DNA of 64,000 bases from the NCBI GenBank assembly GCA_036346275.1, contig JAYEVK010000402.1, positions 124,001-188,000 of the forward strand, in the 5' to 3' direction. Origin of the DNA: Otatea glauca. Lineage: Eukaryota > Streptophyta > Magnoliopsida > Poales > Poaceae. Below the pieces are notes generated by a model, which saw nothing but the letters and a program-made list of their open reading frames with translations, had not been told where the DNA came from and did not search any database. Of the stretch, positions 33,396-44,000 are shown piece after piece. Every line of letters begins with the position of its first letter. Within the stretch, counting starts at the first letter, position 1. The position numbers and the translations under genes were made by a program.

Positions 33396-33978
33396 TTAAT
33401 TTGAACCGTAGTTATCCTGTTGATATTTGAAGCCTCCACTTAATATAATGTGAATTGTTTAGACTCCAGTTGGTTAACACTTCAATTTCTGGAAAACAGT
33501 TTTTCCCCTTCTCCAATACAGATACAAATTAGGCATGTTTCCAACCTGCTGCACGGCCTTTGCCATCACTGTCTCACCTCATCTGATTGGCAACTTCTCA
33601 GCTTTTCTCAGCTATCACTTTGCCACAAAGGCGAATGGACTACCAAAACAGCAAATCAAACACGAATTCGACACTTTCCTGTAATTGGGAAGAAACAGAG
33701 AGAGAAGGTAAAAAACAGCCTTCTGATCATCAAACTATTGCTCCCTTAGCATCATCCATCATTGAATCATTTCCACTGTTGTTGATGCACAAGAACAACC
33801 AATTTCGCTACAACTTGATCAGTATCTCCCAAACATATACATATACTCGTATCAACCTAATCGAAACGAAGAATAAAATGTCCCAGAAAAAACACAGCAA
33901 AAAAGATCAAATTTAGATGACCAAATACTATTTGCATGCATGCCAATGGCATTGTTCCCCGCCTCTGCATGCGCCTCC
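33396..33978. other. Probable 3' flank of the ABCG gene
   Basis: This lies downstream of the ABCG stop codon on the minus strand and probably contains its 3' untranslated region. No separate gene or repeat is seen. Confidence 0.4.
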
Positions 33979-35809
33979 TCACCTCCTCATGCGGTGGCAC
34001 CTGAACCAGAGGAAGACGAAGCAGAGCACCCTGTACCCGACAACAAACCCGAGCATGACGCCAAGGTTGCTCCACCTCATGCTCTCTTTCATGCCCTGCT
34101 GCCGCAGCAGCATAGCACCGTCGAGGACGCAGAGGCCGCCGCCAGGGACCTCGGCGAGGCACTCCCGGCCGCCGCGCGCGCCGCCGTACTCATTGACGAC
34201 GAAGGCCTCGAAGGGGTACTTGAACAGGCTGATGTAGTGCATGAACACCCAGTACCGCGGGATGTTCTTGCTCGCGACGAAGTAGCCGGAGAAGAGGAAG
34301 AAGCAGCCCATGAAGCCGGCGATCACAGAATTGCCGACGATGTAGTTGGGCACCAGCGCGCTGAGGCAGGCCACGAAGGAGTTGGCTGTGAGCATGACGA
34401 TCCAGACGACAAGGGAGAAGTAGGCGAAGCGGCCGGGCTCGCGCGCGAGGCCGACGAGCCAGTACACCGGCGTCACGTAGAGGAGCGCCGCGGCGAGGAG
34501 GAAGGGGAAGAAGACGGCGGCGTTGGAGGCGACATAGGAGGACAAGCGGTACGCGCCGCGGGAGGTCTCGCGCTCCAGGATGCGGCGCTCCTGGAGGAAC
34601 ACCGGGAGGCCCTCGGTGGTGGTGGAGAGCACGAAGGTGAGGCTGAAGGCGAAGAAGCCCAGCCGGGACTGCAGGTCGGTGGTTCCCAGGAAGATGGTGC
34701 CGAGGAATGCGCCCGCCACCACCGACTGCACCATCCGCGTGGCGAATAGCTGCGGCGTCCGCAGCACCGTCTTTACGAACCGCCCCGCCAGGATGCGCAC
34801 CTCCGCCGCCGGCGAGTTCGCGTACGCCGCGCGGCGCGCGGACGAGGACGCGGGCACCAGCGCGGCGTCTTCTTGGTCTGCGGGCGCGGTGGTGGTGGTG
34901 ACCGTGGTGACGACGACTTCGGGCTTGAGGGTGGCGATCGTCTCCATGGCGTACCCAGGACGTTGACGTGGGCAGGTATGGCGTGGCCGGAGGCGGCGAG
35001 GCGGGCCTCGAGGAAAGCGAGGGAGCCGTGGTGCCGGACGGCGCCGTCGGCGAGGAGGACGACGCGGTCGAGCAGCTCGAGGATGCGGAAGCCGGGCTGG
35101 TGGATGGTGAGCACGACGGTCTTGCCGCGCGCGGCTGCCATATCCCTGAGCATCTTGACAATGTGGAACGCGGAGCCTGAGTCGAGCCCCGACGTGGGCT
35201 CGTCTAGCAGCAGCACGGCCGGGTCGTGCACGAGGTCGACGCCGATGGACACCCGCCGCCTCTCGCCGCCGGACACGCTCGCGACCCTGGACCGCGCGAC
35301 GTGCCGCAGCCCGAGCTCGGCCATCAGCTTCCTCGCCCGCGCCTCCGCCGCGCCCGCCGCGGCTCGCAGCCGCAGCCGCGCGCTGTAGAGCAGCGACTCC
35401 TCCACGGTGAGCATCGGGAACAGCGCGTCGTCCTGCGGCACGTAGCCGGACACCCGCCGGAATGCGGTGTCCATGGGGCACCCGTTCACCAGCACCTGCC
35501 CCGACACCACCCTGCCTGGGTCCGCCGACCCCGCCAGCACCGACAGCAGCGTCGTCTTCCCAGCCCCGCTCGGCCCGACGATCGCCACCAGCTCCCCGGG
35601 CGGCGCCTCGCACGTCACGCCCCTCAGCAGCAGCCGCTCGCCGCAGCCGCCTCCTCCTCCCTTGCCGCCCCACAAGAACGATGTCCCGGCGCACGCCGGA
35701 GCACGTAGGACAGCGCCCTAGTTTCGAGACGGTACCTCGGCCTCCGGTGATCACTCCCCGTCTTCCCCAGCGACATCGGCGGCGACACCGTCTCCCTCGG
35801 AGACACCAT
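33979..35809 (-). CDS. Half-size ABCG (WBC) transporter, frame broken twice
   Basis: This intronless gene encodes an ABC-G half transporter of about 610 residues. Such proteins dimerise in the plasma membrane and export lipids, hormones or other small hydrophobic molecules using ATP. I start at the ATG at 35809, which gives the family-like N-terminus RYRLETRALSYVL. The nucleotide-binding domain shows Walker A GPSGAGKTT (about 35577-35551), the signature VSGGERRRVSIG (about 35280-35250) and Walker B VLLLDEPTSGLD (about 35217-35181), then the IHQP switch. The ABC2-type membrane domain follows, with SRLGFFAFSL, FLQERRILERE and FLFSGYF, ending in CHRMRR and a stop at 33979. Single-base losses at about 35690 (between YVLRRAPG and TSFLWGG) and at about 34954 (between HVNVL and YAMETIA) shift the frame. 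It is either a recent pseudogene or a sequence error. The intronless structure is shared with several Arabidopsis ABCG half transporters. The exact orthologue is not determined. Confidence 0.85.
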
Positions 35810-35910
35810 TACGCCGAGAGATGTATAAGCCTTGGGTGGTAGGGGAGAAGAGCAGGAGTGTAAGCCAGGGAAGGTGGGAGAGAGTTGAGCTACCCACACC
35901 AACCTCTGCG

Positions 35911-35920
35911 CCTTATGTAG
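35911..35920 (-). promoter_or_regulatory. Possible TATA box of the ABCG gene
   Basis: On the minus strand CTACATAAGG lies about 100 bp before the chosen ATG. It is the only TATA-like element at a suitable distance in this GC-rich upstream sequence. Confidence 0.3.
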
Positions 35921-36328
35921 TCGCTTGTTGTGTTTGTGTTGCGGGCTTGCGGCATTTCGCGCGCGCGCCTCGCTCTTAACCGGGTGCGGAACAGTGCGAC
36001 GCCGTCAGTTTGCGCTACCGCACGGGCGCTTTTAACGTTTTCTCCCCCATGCGCGCGTTCGTTTCGTCCGATCGGCTTTGCTTGTGGTTCCGGCGTACGC
36101 GCCCGGTTTGGGGCTTAACGTCCAACCTTGGTGTACTGGGACTGTTCAACTCATTCGCCTATTTTTTTTTGCTCTATTTCTCTAGGGCATGCTCGCATGT
36201 TTACGAAACTGGCTAGCGATCTTAGGATGATCTTACGGGGGCGTGTGGGCAGTTAGTTGGGTTGCTGCCTATACGTTTATGCTACTCAAAGTCTCAAACG
36301 AATATAGAGTCTATAAAAGTGTATTTGG
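35921..36328. other. Upstream region of the ABCG gene
   Basis: GC-rich sequence (35930-36120) grades into AT-rich sequence. No gene was found. This is the likely promoter and upstream region of the ABCG gene. Confidence 0.35.
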
Positions 36329-36331
36329 TTA

Positions 36332-36610
36332 GGGATGTGCAATGATACATGTCAGCTGTCTATAAGAGTATGATACATAGTATTTTGGATGATGTGAACG
36401 AGAGAGAGGGAGGAGAGAGAAAGATGATATCTACTATTTAACAGATGGTCTTATAGATGCTTTATATCTTGTGTATATCATTGTAAAGACAATCTATTAA
36501 TTGTGTGATAGATCATTACAAACAGTCTATTGTATAAGTTGTCTTTAGTTCTATCTATAAATGACATGAAGGTGTATTATGACATCACGGTCTATACTCT
36601 GTACATGCCC
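36332..36610. mobile_element. Tourist-like MITE
   Basis: The 279-bp non-coding element is flanked by TTA on both sides (36329-36331, 36611-36613). Its imperfect inverted ends are GGGATGTGCAATGATA and, on the reverse of the right end, GGGCATGTACAGAGTATA. TTA/TAA target duplications are typical of PIF/Harbinger-derived Tourist MITEs. Confidence 0.55.
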
Positions 36611-36995
36611 TTATCCTAGGGCGTGCAAAACAAGCGCATCCTTTTCTTGGGGTGTCTAGTCCCTATAACCGTTTGACCCGTTTTTATAAATCACTTGATC
36701 ATATCTATCTAAATCGCGAAGCCTCTGTTTGATCATAACAAGATTTTCTAAATGGAACAGCAGGCTTCTTGCTGTACTTATGATACTGTTTTTGCAATAT
36801 CTATAACAGTAGAATGTTTTTGTAATATCTACAACAATAGAATATAAAGCACAGAAAAATGTAAACCGGTAAGTGAGCGAATTCCCTCGCAAAAAAAAGT
36901 GTGCAAAATAGGGCTTAATGAACGCGTTTGGATTGGAGCTTGAATTTGCCCATTTAGTCTCAGGACAATAAAAGGACACTATTCTTATCATTGTC

Positions 36996-37465
36996 AATTG
37001 GAATAAGTCTATTTTACATTCCCAAACTTTGCAAAAAAGTTCGTTTGACACTCTCAGTTATAAAATCGGATATTTAACATCCCAATCTTACAAGACCGGG
37101 CCAAATTACACTTTAAAGCAATTTTGAATGGTGGTTTGATGAGTAGATTCTACTCAAAATAGTTTTTGTAATATTGACGACCATATCATTAGATTTTGAT
37201 TATGAGAATTGACCTTTTCCTTGCTCCTCTTTGTTATCTTTCTTCTTCTCGTCATCTTCTTTGGATTGCCGTGGCACAAAACCGATAACATGGCTATCAA
37301 CATGACAAAACCCACTTTGAGTTGGATCTCCGTCAGCAAAACCACCTAAGGGTGTAAGTTTTTTAAGTATAGGATGTTAAATACTCGGTTTTTGTAGTTA
37401 AGAGTGTTCAATGAACTTTTTGTAAAATTCGGGAATGTAAAATAGACTTGTTCCTTTTCAATTTA
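36996..37465. mobile_element. Fold-back MITE with long inverted arms
   Basis: The left arm (from GGAATAAGTCTATTTTACAT near 37000) is complementary, with mismatches, to the right arm (ending ATGTAAAATAGACTTGTTCC near 37463). The pairing covers at least 85 bp and can be followed weakly for about 160 bp. The centre has no domain. Long arms with a short unique centre suggest a Mutator-like fold-back element. Confidence 0.7.
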
Positions 37466-39695
37466 AGAAACCTTCTCTCTTTTTTTCTTCTAAAAGCTGT
37501 TTGTACCATGTTGCCATCTACATTTCAAATTGCTCAGGGTCTGACCCGGGCCGTCCATGCTCGAGGAGCCCCGGCTTGTTGGATTGGACGGATCCATTGG
37601 TGACCTAACGCTCGGTTGTTTTAATCTATCGGAGTTGGTGCCTAGTTTGGCTTGCGAGGCAGCCACACGGTAAGACAGCAGAGGGGGCCAAGAAACATCG
37701 AAGTGGAGTGCGGCGCGGTGAAGAGATTTCTGATGAGCTGCACCATTGACCGTGCCTCACACACTAGTTAGCTGGAGTTGGCCTCACTACCTTGGCTTCA
37801 TATATGGCATCTCTCTCTCTCACACACACATACAGCCAGCCGTACACGTTCAAAGTTAGGAGTAAATATGAGCAGGGTGCAACTAACCGTAGGACAGACA
37901 GATGGCTACTGTTTCCACTTTTGGGATGAGCATCTTATTCTTCTCGGAGAAACTGAGGGCTTATTTTATGACTGACTGATAGAGGTAGCTCTTCCGTCTG
38001 AATCTTGGGGATTTTGGAGCTTACCCTTCTTCAGAACTCAGAAGGTCCTTCAACTTATCCTGCCCAACTAGTAAAAACCAAGCATGTAGCCTCCCATACA
38101 ACTTTTAATAATTTCTGTTAATCACCATACTACCATAACCATACAATCTAGTTCCCTGCTAAGTTGTCGAAGGTTTGAAGTCAATTGACACAATAGCATT
38201 CAAAGTATAGTGCAAGGTATATCTGCATAGTCCAAATTGCTAATGTTGTTCTTTGCTGGGATCACACGGTACTTGAGACAGACTTATTAGTTCGCGGCAT
38301 GTGTACTGGTCTGGATGGATATGGGGTGCTCTTGCTAATCTCTGACAGTGCCTTCCCTTTAAAAAGCAAGAGAGATCAATGGAGTAGGTTGGCCACTTCA
38401 GCCAGCCTGTAAGATGCAGCGTTCACTGTGTATATCTAGCCCTTTTTATCCTTTTTCTTTAACAAAACTAATCCCTGAATGAATTTATAAAAATAGTTTC
38501 CTTTCTTGCCTCCTATCTCCTGCCGCGCTCAAAGAGCATAAGAGGTGCTCGGCGCCGCGGCAGGCAACCGCATACCTTTCTTTCTTTTCCATACGCATAT
38601 ATACCTAGACAACACCAAACGGCCTGCAGGCTGCAGCAGCACATTGGTCACTCACGAATGTCTACAGTAGCAGCAGGGAAGATCATGATCAATGGCACGA
38701 AAAATCTCATCTCTGCCAGCGGGACAGGTCCTGTGCCGTTGCTATTGTAACCGTAGCTTAAGCAGTTGCAGAAACACCGTAGGATTCCATATAGACGGCT
38801 TAGAGCGCGTATGGTGCTGTAGCACCTTTCCTTCTATGGCAAACAAGTACTGTAGTGCGTGAATCTGGAAAGTAGAATCTGAGAATGGGCTGCTCATATC
38901 AGGTGTAGTTGCTCTGTCCTGCCCAGTGATAATACTACTGCAGTCACACTCACAAGTCACAACTACTATCTCAGTAAGTACACATACACACAGAGTCGTC
39001 GCAGTTGATCAGAACGGGCGTTTGAACTAGTTCAGCTCGACAGATGCCACACAAAAGAGTTGCTCGGGAGGGATCGCAGAACTGAACATTTCTTGTGCGA
39101 AAGATCGAACAGAAGTACACGTCGCTGCAAGCAACAACTGATCTTAGAATAGATTGTTCAGCACTTGTGATCACATTTTTCATCAGACGAGGAGGACAAG
39201 AAGCACCTCACAGTTTCATATGCTCGTGTCATTTAAAACGTATGGCAGATTTCCATTAGCTCGATCCATTTTGGAACTAGTCTAGTAGGTTGTGAATTTG
39301 GCTTGCAAGAAAAGAAAGTTTTGCTCTTCAGGATCATTCTCATATGCATGGATGGTTGGGTAAGATCATGTTTTATTGCCTGCTGTTCCATCAACTTGTT
39401 GATACATGGGAGCATGCAAGAGATCTCCATTAGCATGGATGGAAGTAATGAACTGGATGGATAAGCAAGGTGGGTTAAGAAGTTAATTTAAGCATGGTAG
39501 GAATGGGCCATGTTAGGCGGTTCATTGCAGAAACTCTGAAAATATGATCAAGAGGTTTTTACCCATGTTGCTACAAAATTGTCGGTGGAGAAATGACTAA
39601 CTAGTGACTACCTATTTGGCGTAAGCCTAGTCCACCTTGACGTCGAGAACCAGGCTGAGCTCTGACTACTGAGTACTGAGTGCTAGGGATTTTTT
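37466..39695. other. Gene-free stretch
   Basis: No exon set or RNA gene is supported. Low-complexity CT/CA dinucleotide sequence (37808-37831) is present. The segment 37560-37800 is GC-rich, but it has no long frame or splice-site pair I trust. Confidence 0.3.
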
Positions 39696-39927
39696 TAAGC
39701 TAACTTTGTTACGTCTAATCCTAGTCATGCTACAGATTTTTAGGTGGGTGTTTTGTTTTTTTGTCGTAACTATGGTTTACTGTACTTTCTTAGCCCTATG
39801 TCTCACACGTCGTAGACTTAGTTTTTTTTACCTAACTTTGCTACACTCTAATGCTGAATTTTGTTACCACAAAAAATTTGATAAGCCACACTTAGCTAAG
39901 ATTTATTATGACAAAATTAGCTTCACA
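39696..39927. mobile_element. Possible MITE with TAAGCTAACTTTGTTAC-type ends
   Basis: The left end TAAGCTAACTTTGTTACG is matched imperfectly by the reverse of the right end, GAAGCTAATTTTGTCATA. A third related motif (CCTAACTTTGCTACAC) lies inside. The target duplication is not resolved. Confidence 0.4.
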
Positions 39928-41083
39928 TGAAACATCCCTTAATCTGCATTTGAAGATAGAAAGCATTGCCCTTGGACCCAGTGATTTGCGCCTTCAAACA
40001 TCGTTTACGTATTGCCTTATACACCGTTTGTCTGTGTTGTGCAACCCAAAGTTACAATCTTAGGCTAGCTCGTTTCAGCTTCTGAATTATAGATTTTGGA
40101 TTATGGGAGAAGCTGTTTCTGATTGTGGGAGAATCAGGCTGGACCGACTGCAACTTCTAGGCTCCGGACCAGGCCAGCGAGAATCAACAAGAATCAAGTT
40201 TCAGCCAGATTCTGATTCTATGTAGAGAGCAGTTTCTAATTGTGAGAGAAGCTGTCCAGAATTCTCCCGTTCGGCAAATAATCCGTTTTTTTTAAGCAGA
40301 AGCTGTGCAAAAACTGAAACGAAACCTCATTAATCTTTGCTATTTTAAAAGTGGCTAATGTTTGTGATTCATCTCCATCTCTCATGGTTTATATGTCTCT
40401 CCTATTCCACCTCCTCTTTTCACCAATCTAAAGAATTTCTAACAAAAATAGAAAAACAATAGACCAACAAAAAATTCCATTCCTTTAAATATTCTATAAA
40501 AAAAATATACAACCAATAATTCCATCACTCTAAAAATTCTCTAAAAAATATTTAAAATATCGAAGCAGTTTTGTGCGCGTGGCAAAGCCGATGGTAGAGA
40601 GACACCATGCGATCGAGCAGTGATACAGAGCTAAAAGCATATGCTAAATAATTTTTTTTACCTTTTTTTTATGAACGGCAAAGACGGGACATTCAGCTCG
40701 TTATTAAGAAAGAAAAAAAGAGCAATATTGACCAAGCCCCAGGACACCGCACCAACCTCCCTTCCTGCACCGAAACACCGAATCCCAGCCCTCCGTCCCA
40801 TTCACCACGCAAAATCAACGGCCAAGATTCCCCATCCCCTCCCCTTCGCGGCGAAGCATCCTCCTCGCGGAGTCTCACATGACACATGAGTCGCGTCTCC
40901 AAAAAAATCGATTAAATTCAGAAAAAAAATTAAGAAGACCGTAAATTACCAAACACGCGCAGCCACCGACCGATCAATCGATCGAGCCATCTACCCCAGC
41001 AAATCCACCCGAAATTCCGGCGGTAACAGCAGCGGAGGGGCTCCCAGATCTTGCCGGCACGGGCCCCGGCGGAGGCGGAGGCG
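39928..41083. other. Upstream region of the SCYL2-like gene
   Basis: A possible hAT-like MITE remnant lies at about 40076-40280 (paired GAGAAGCTGT/AGCAGTTTCT motifs, GTTCGGCAAA at its right end). Otherwise the region is AT-rich sequence that becomes GC-rich just before the start codon. No clear TATA box is seen. Confidence 0.35.
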
Positions 41084-44000
41084 ATGGCGCTGAACATGAA
41101 GACGCTGACGCAGGCGTTGGCGAAGGCGTCGGCGGTGATCGAGAAGACGGTGACGACCACGGTGCAGGAGGTGACGGGCCCGCGGCCGCTGCAGGACTAC
41201 GAGCTGCTCGACCAGGGCGGGTCGGGGGCCGGGCCTCGCGTGGCGGATCTACACGGCGCGGCCGCGGGAGGGGGCGCCCTCCGCGCCCTACCCCGTCGTC
41301 TCCGTTTGGGTCCTCGACAAGCGCGCCCTCTCCGAGGCGCGCGCGCGGGCGGGGCTCTCCAAGGCGGCGGAGGACGCCTTCCTCGACCTCATCCGCGCCG
41401 ACGCCACGCGCCTCGTGCGGCTGCGCCACCCGGGCGTGCTTCACGTCGTGCAGGCACTGGACGAGACCAAGGCCGCCATGGCCATGGCCACTGAGCCGGT
41501 GTTCGCATCCGTCGCCAACGCGCTCGGATGCCTCGACAACGTGGGCAAGGTGCCCAAGGAGCTCAATGGCATGGTACGGAGTGATGTCTCATGCTTTTGT
41601 TTGCTTTTCTGCGTGCTTAGATGTCTAGCCTTGTACCTGCGCAATTAATTAGATGCTACGAAGGGTAGAATTTGGGAAATTGGTGATTTGGTGGAAACAT
41701 ACTAGTAGTATCAGTTTGGGCATGGTTACTATACTTACTAGCTACCACTCATTACCAGCTAGCGACTTGAGGTTGATTAGTGTTGGTGTCATATTAATAA
41801 GAGTGCCAAACTGGCAATTGTATCTAAATTGGGCCTTAACACCGCATATATTTGTGCAGTGTATGCATGAGCTGAGAAGATAACATTTATGTTCCTAATG
41901 CTGTGTTTCGCAGTGTTGTATCCAGAAAATTAACCAAGTGGGGTCATTTATACTTCTAAAAGTTCACGACAATCCTTTCTTCACACTTAACTTCCTTTAG
42001 GGCTAGTTTGCGGTTGCTGTGCTGCACTGCGCTTATTTTATAAGCTGTGTGGAAAAGCAGTTGGGAAAAATCTAGCACATTGTTTGGCAAAATTAGATTA
42101 TAATTTAACTTATGTCATACAATGTTGGATACTTATTTTCTCGCATGCGTATATACTAGTATTTAGTAACTACTCACATATTCTCTGTTATTTGAATGCA
42201 ACATATTTCCTTTTGCTGAGCGGTTCCAGCAAACGGGAATCATAATCCACTGCAATGCCAAATGGAGCTTTAGTGGGGTTAATCTGGGCGGTTATATAAT
42301 CCATTACTTCTAATGCATTGATTCTTAAAAATACTGTGTGTTCATTTGACCCCATGGTGGCTCCGCCACTATCGTTTGGTAGGACCATAGGAGACAAACA
42401 GGATTGACTTTCCAAACATTGGGTTTGAATCAGATAGTAGTGAATTTTTCCATTGTAAATTTCTTAGATTCATGTGGTCTTTCAGGGAGTTGGATTGCAA
42501 TTGACTAAGTTTGTCGAGTAATGATCTGTCGATTGTCAAGTCAGAAGTATTTTTGGCTCTGTGAATGAGTGCTTGTAGATTTAATCTTGCTTACAGTTCT
42601 GTGTGTTCAATGGTGCATGACAATTCGTTGCATATCCAAAGCATGATCATGTGTTTCAGTTGTACTATGTTTCACTTATTTTCGGTTGTGTTCCAGGAAA
42701 TGGGGCTACTGGAGATTAAACATGGATTGCTGCAAGTTGCAGAGACATTGGATTTTCTTCATAACAATGCCCATCTTGCCCATCGAGCTATATCACCTGA
42801 GGTTGCAATGTAGCACCTTTCTTCTGCTTATATTTTCTGCATGGTTGTTTCCTGTTATTGATATGCTTTGTCATGCACCCATTATAATCCTCTGTCGTTT
42901 TGTTGGTTTTATTTTATGTAATTGTTCAAGTATGTAATGAGGTGATTCTGATTTTGCGTGAAGTTCCCCTTTATAATGTTTCAAGTTCATCTGTACCATG
43001 CTGTGGTGTAGACTAGCTGTCCATTATATCCCACTTTTTTATAATTGCACTTCGTCCTAAACTACTCAATTCAATTTCTCATATCGATTCCTACAAATTA
43101 TTCTCTTTATATGGAACTAATTAATAAATGTTGCCTTTTGAACTCTTGGCTTGCTAGCACATGAAATCGTATAATACCTGCAAATGATCCTGCAGAATAC
43201 CTAAATAGTTTTTAATCTGGTATTCTTCTGCTGCTGCATGAATTTGATGTTGCTGATTATGAGTGTGTCATACTTGGCATTCACTGTGCCATGTCTTAAG
43301 TTCTACACTGTAATTATTTGGTCTCTTTTGCAGACGGTCTTTATAACCTCAAGTGGATCTTGGAAGCTTGGTGGGTTTGGTTTTGCTCTTTCTGTTGACC
43401 AAGCCACAGGTGGTTTGACATCATCGCAGCAATTCCATTATTCGGTTAGTAAGTAATTAGTAATTACCACTAGTTTGACATTCTAGTTATTTATTTGGAT
43501 ATATTAACTAGCTGGTATTCTCTTAGGGCTATAACAGAAATATTATACTAGAATTGGTAAAGATACTATTAACTAGATTCCACAATGCAGGAACATTGAG
43601 CCATCCTTAAATTTTATTAAAATGCTCCATAATTAAGTTACTAGTGAAAAATTGAACATCCTTTGCAACTAATGTGCTTTGCACACCAAGTATTTTTTTG
43701 CTGACATTGTTGCTGCAGTTAGCAACTTATAAAAATTAGAACCTGCTTTCTAACCCTGCTTATTTTAGCATTTCCACACTTTGAATCGTAACCTTTTATC
43801 TGCTTGACTTCTCTTTAGGATTATGATGTTGATGATACAGCTTTACCTCTTCAACCACCTCTGAATTATACTGCACCAGAATTGGTCCAAGTGGAGATTC
43901 TAAAGTTGGCTCTGCCTGTGACATGTTTAGTTTTGGGTGTCTGGCTTACCACCTGGTTGCTCGTAGACCACTTCTGGACTGCCATAACAATGTTAAAATG

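Noticed and set aside
33940..34749. Long plus-strand frame of 269 codons (and others at 34190-35161, 35226-35708) across the ABCG gene
   Set aside because: They are antisense or shifted shadows of a very GC-rich coding region, with Glu/Ala/Arg-rich sequence and no domain. The minus-strand frame carries the complete ABC motif set.
41998..42400. Transposon in intron 1 of the SCYL2-like gene
   Set aside because: Words such as GTTTGGCAAA suggest a hAT-derived MITE, but I could not define both ends or a target duplication.
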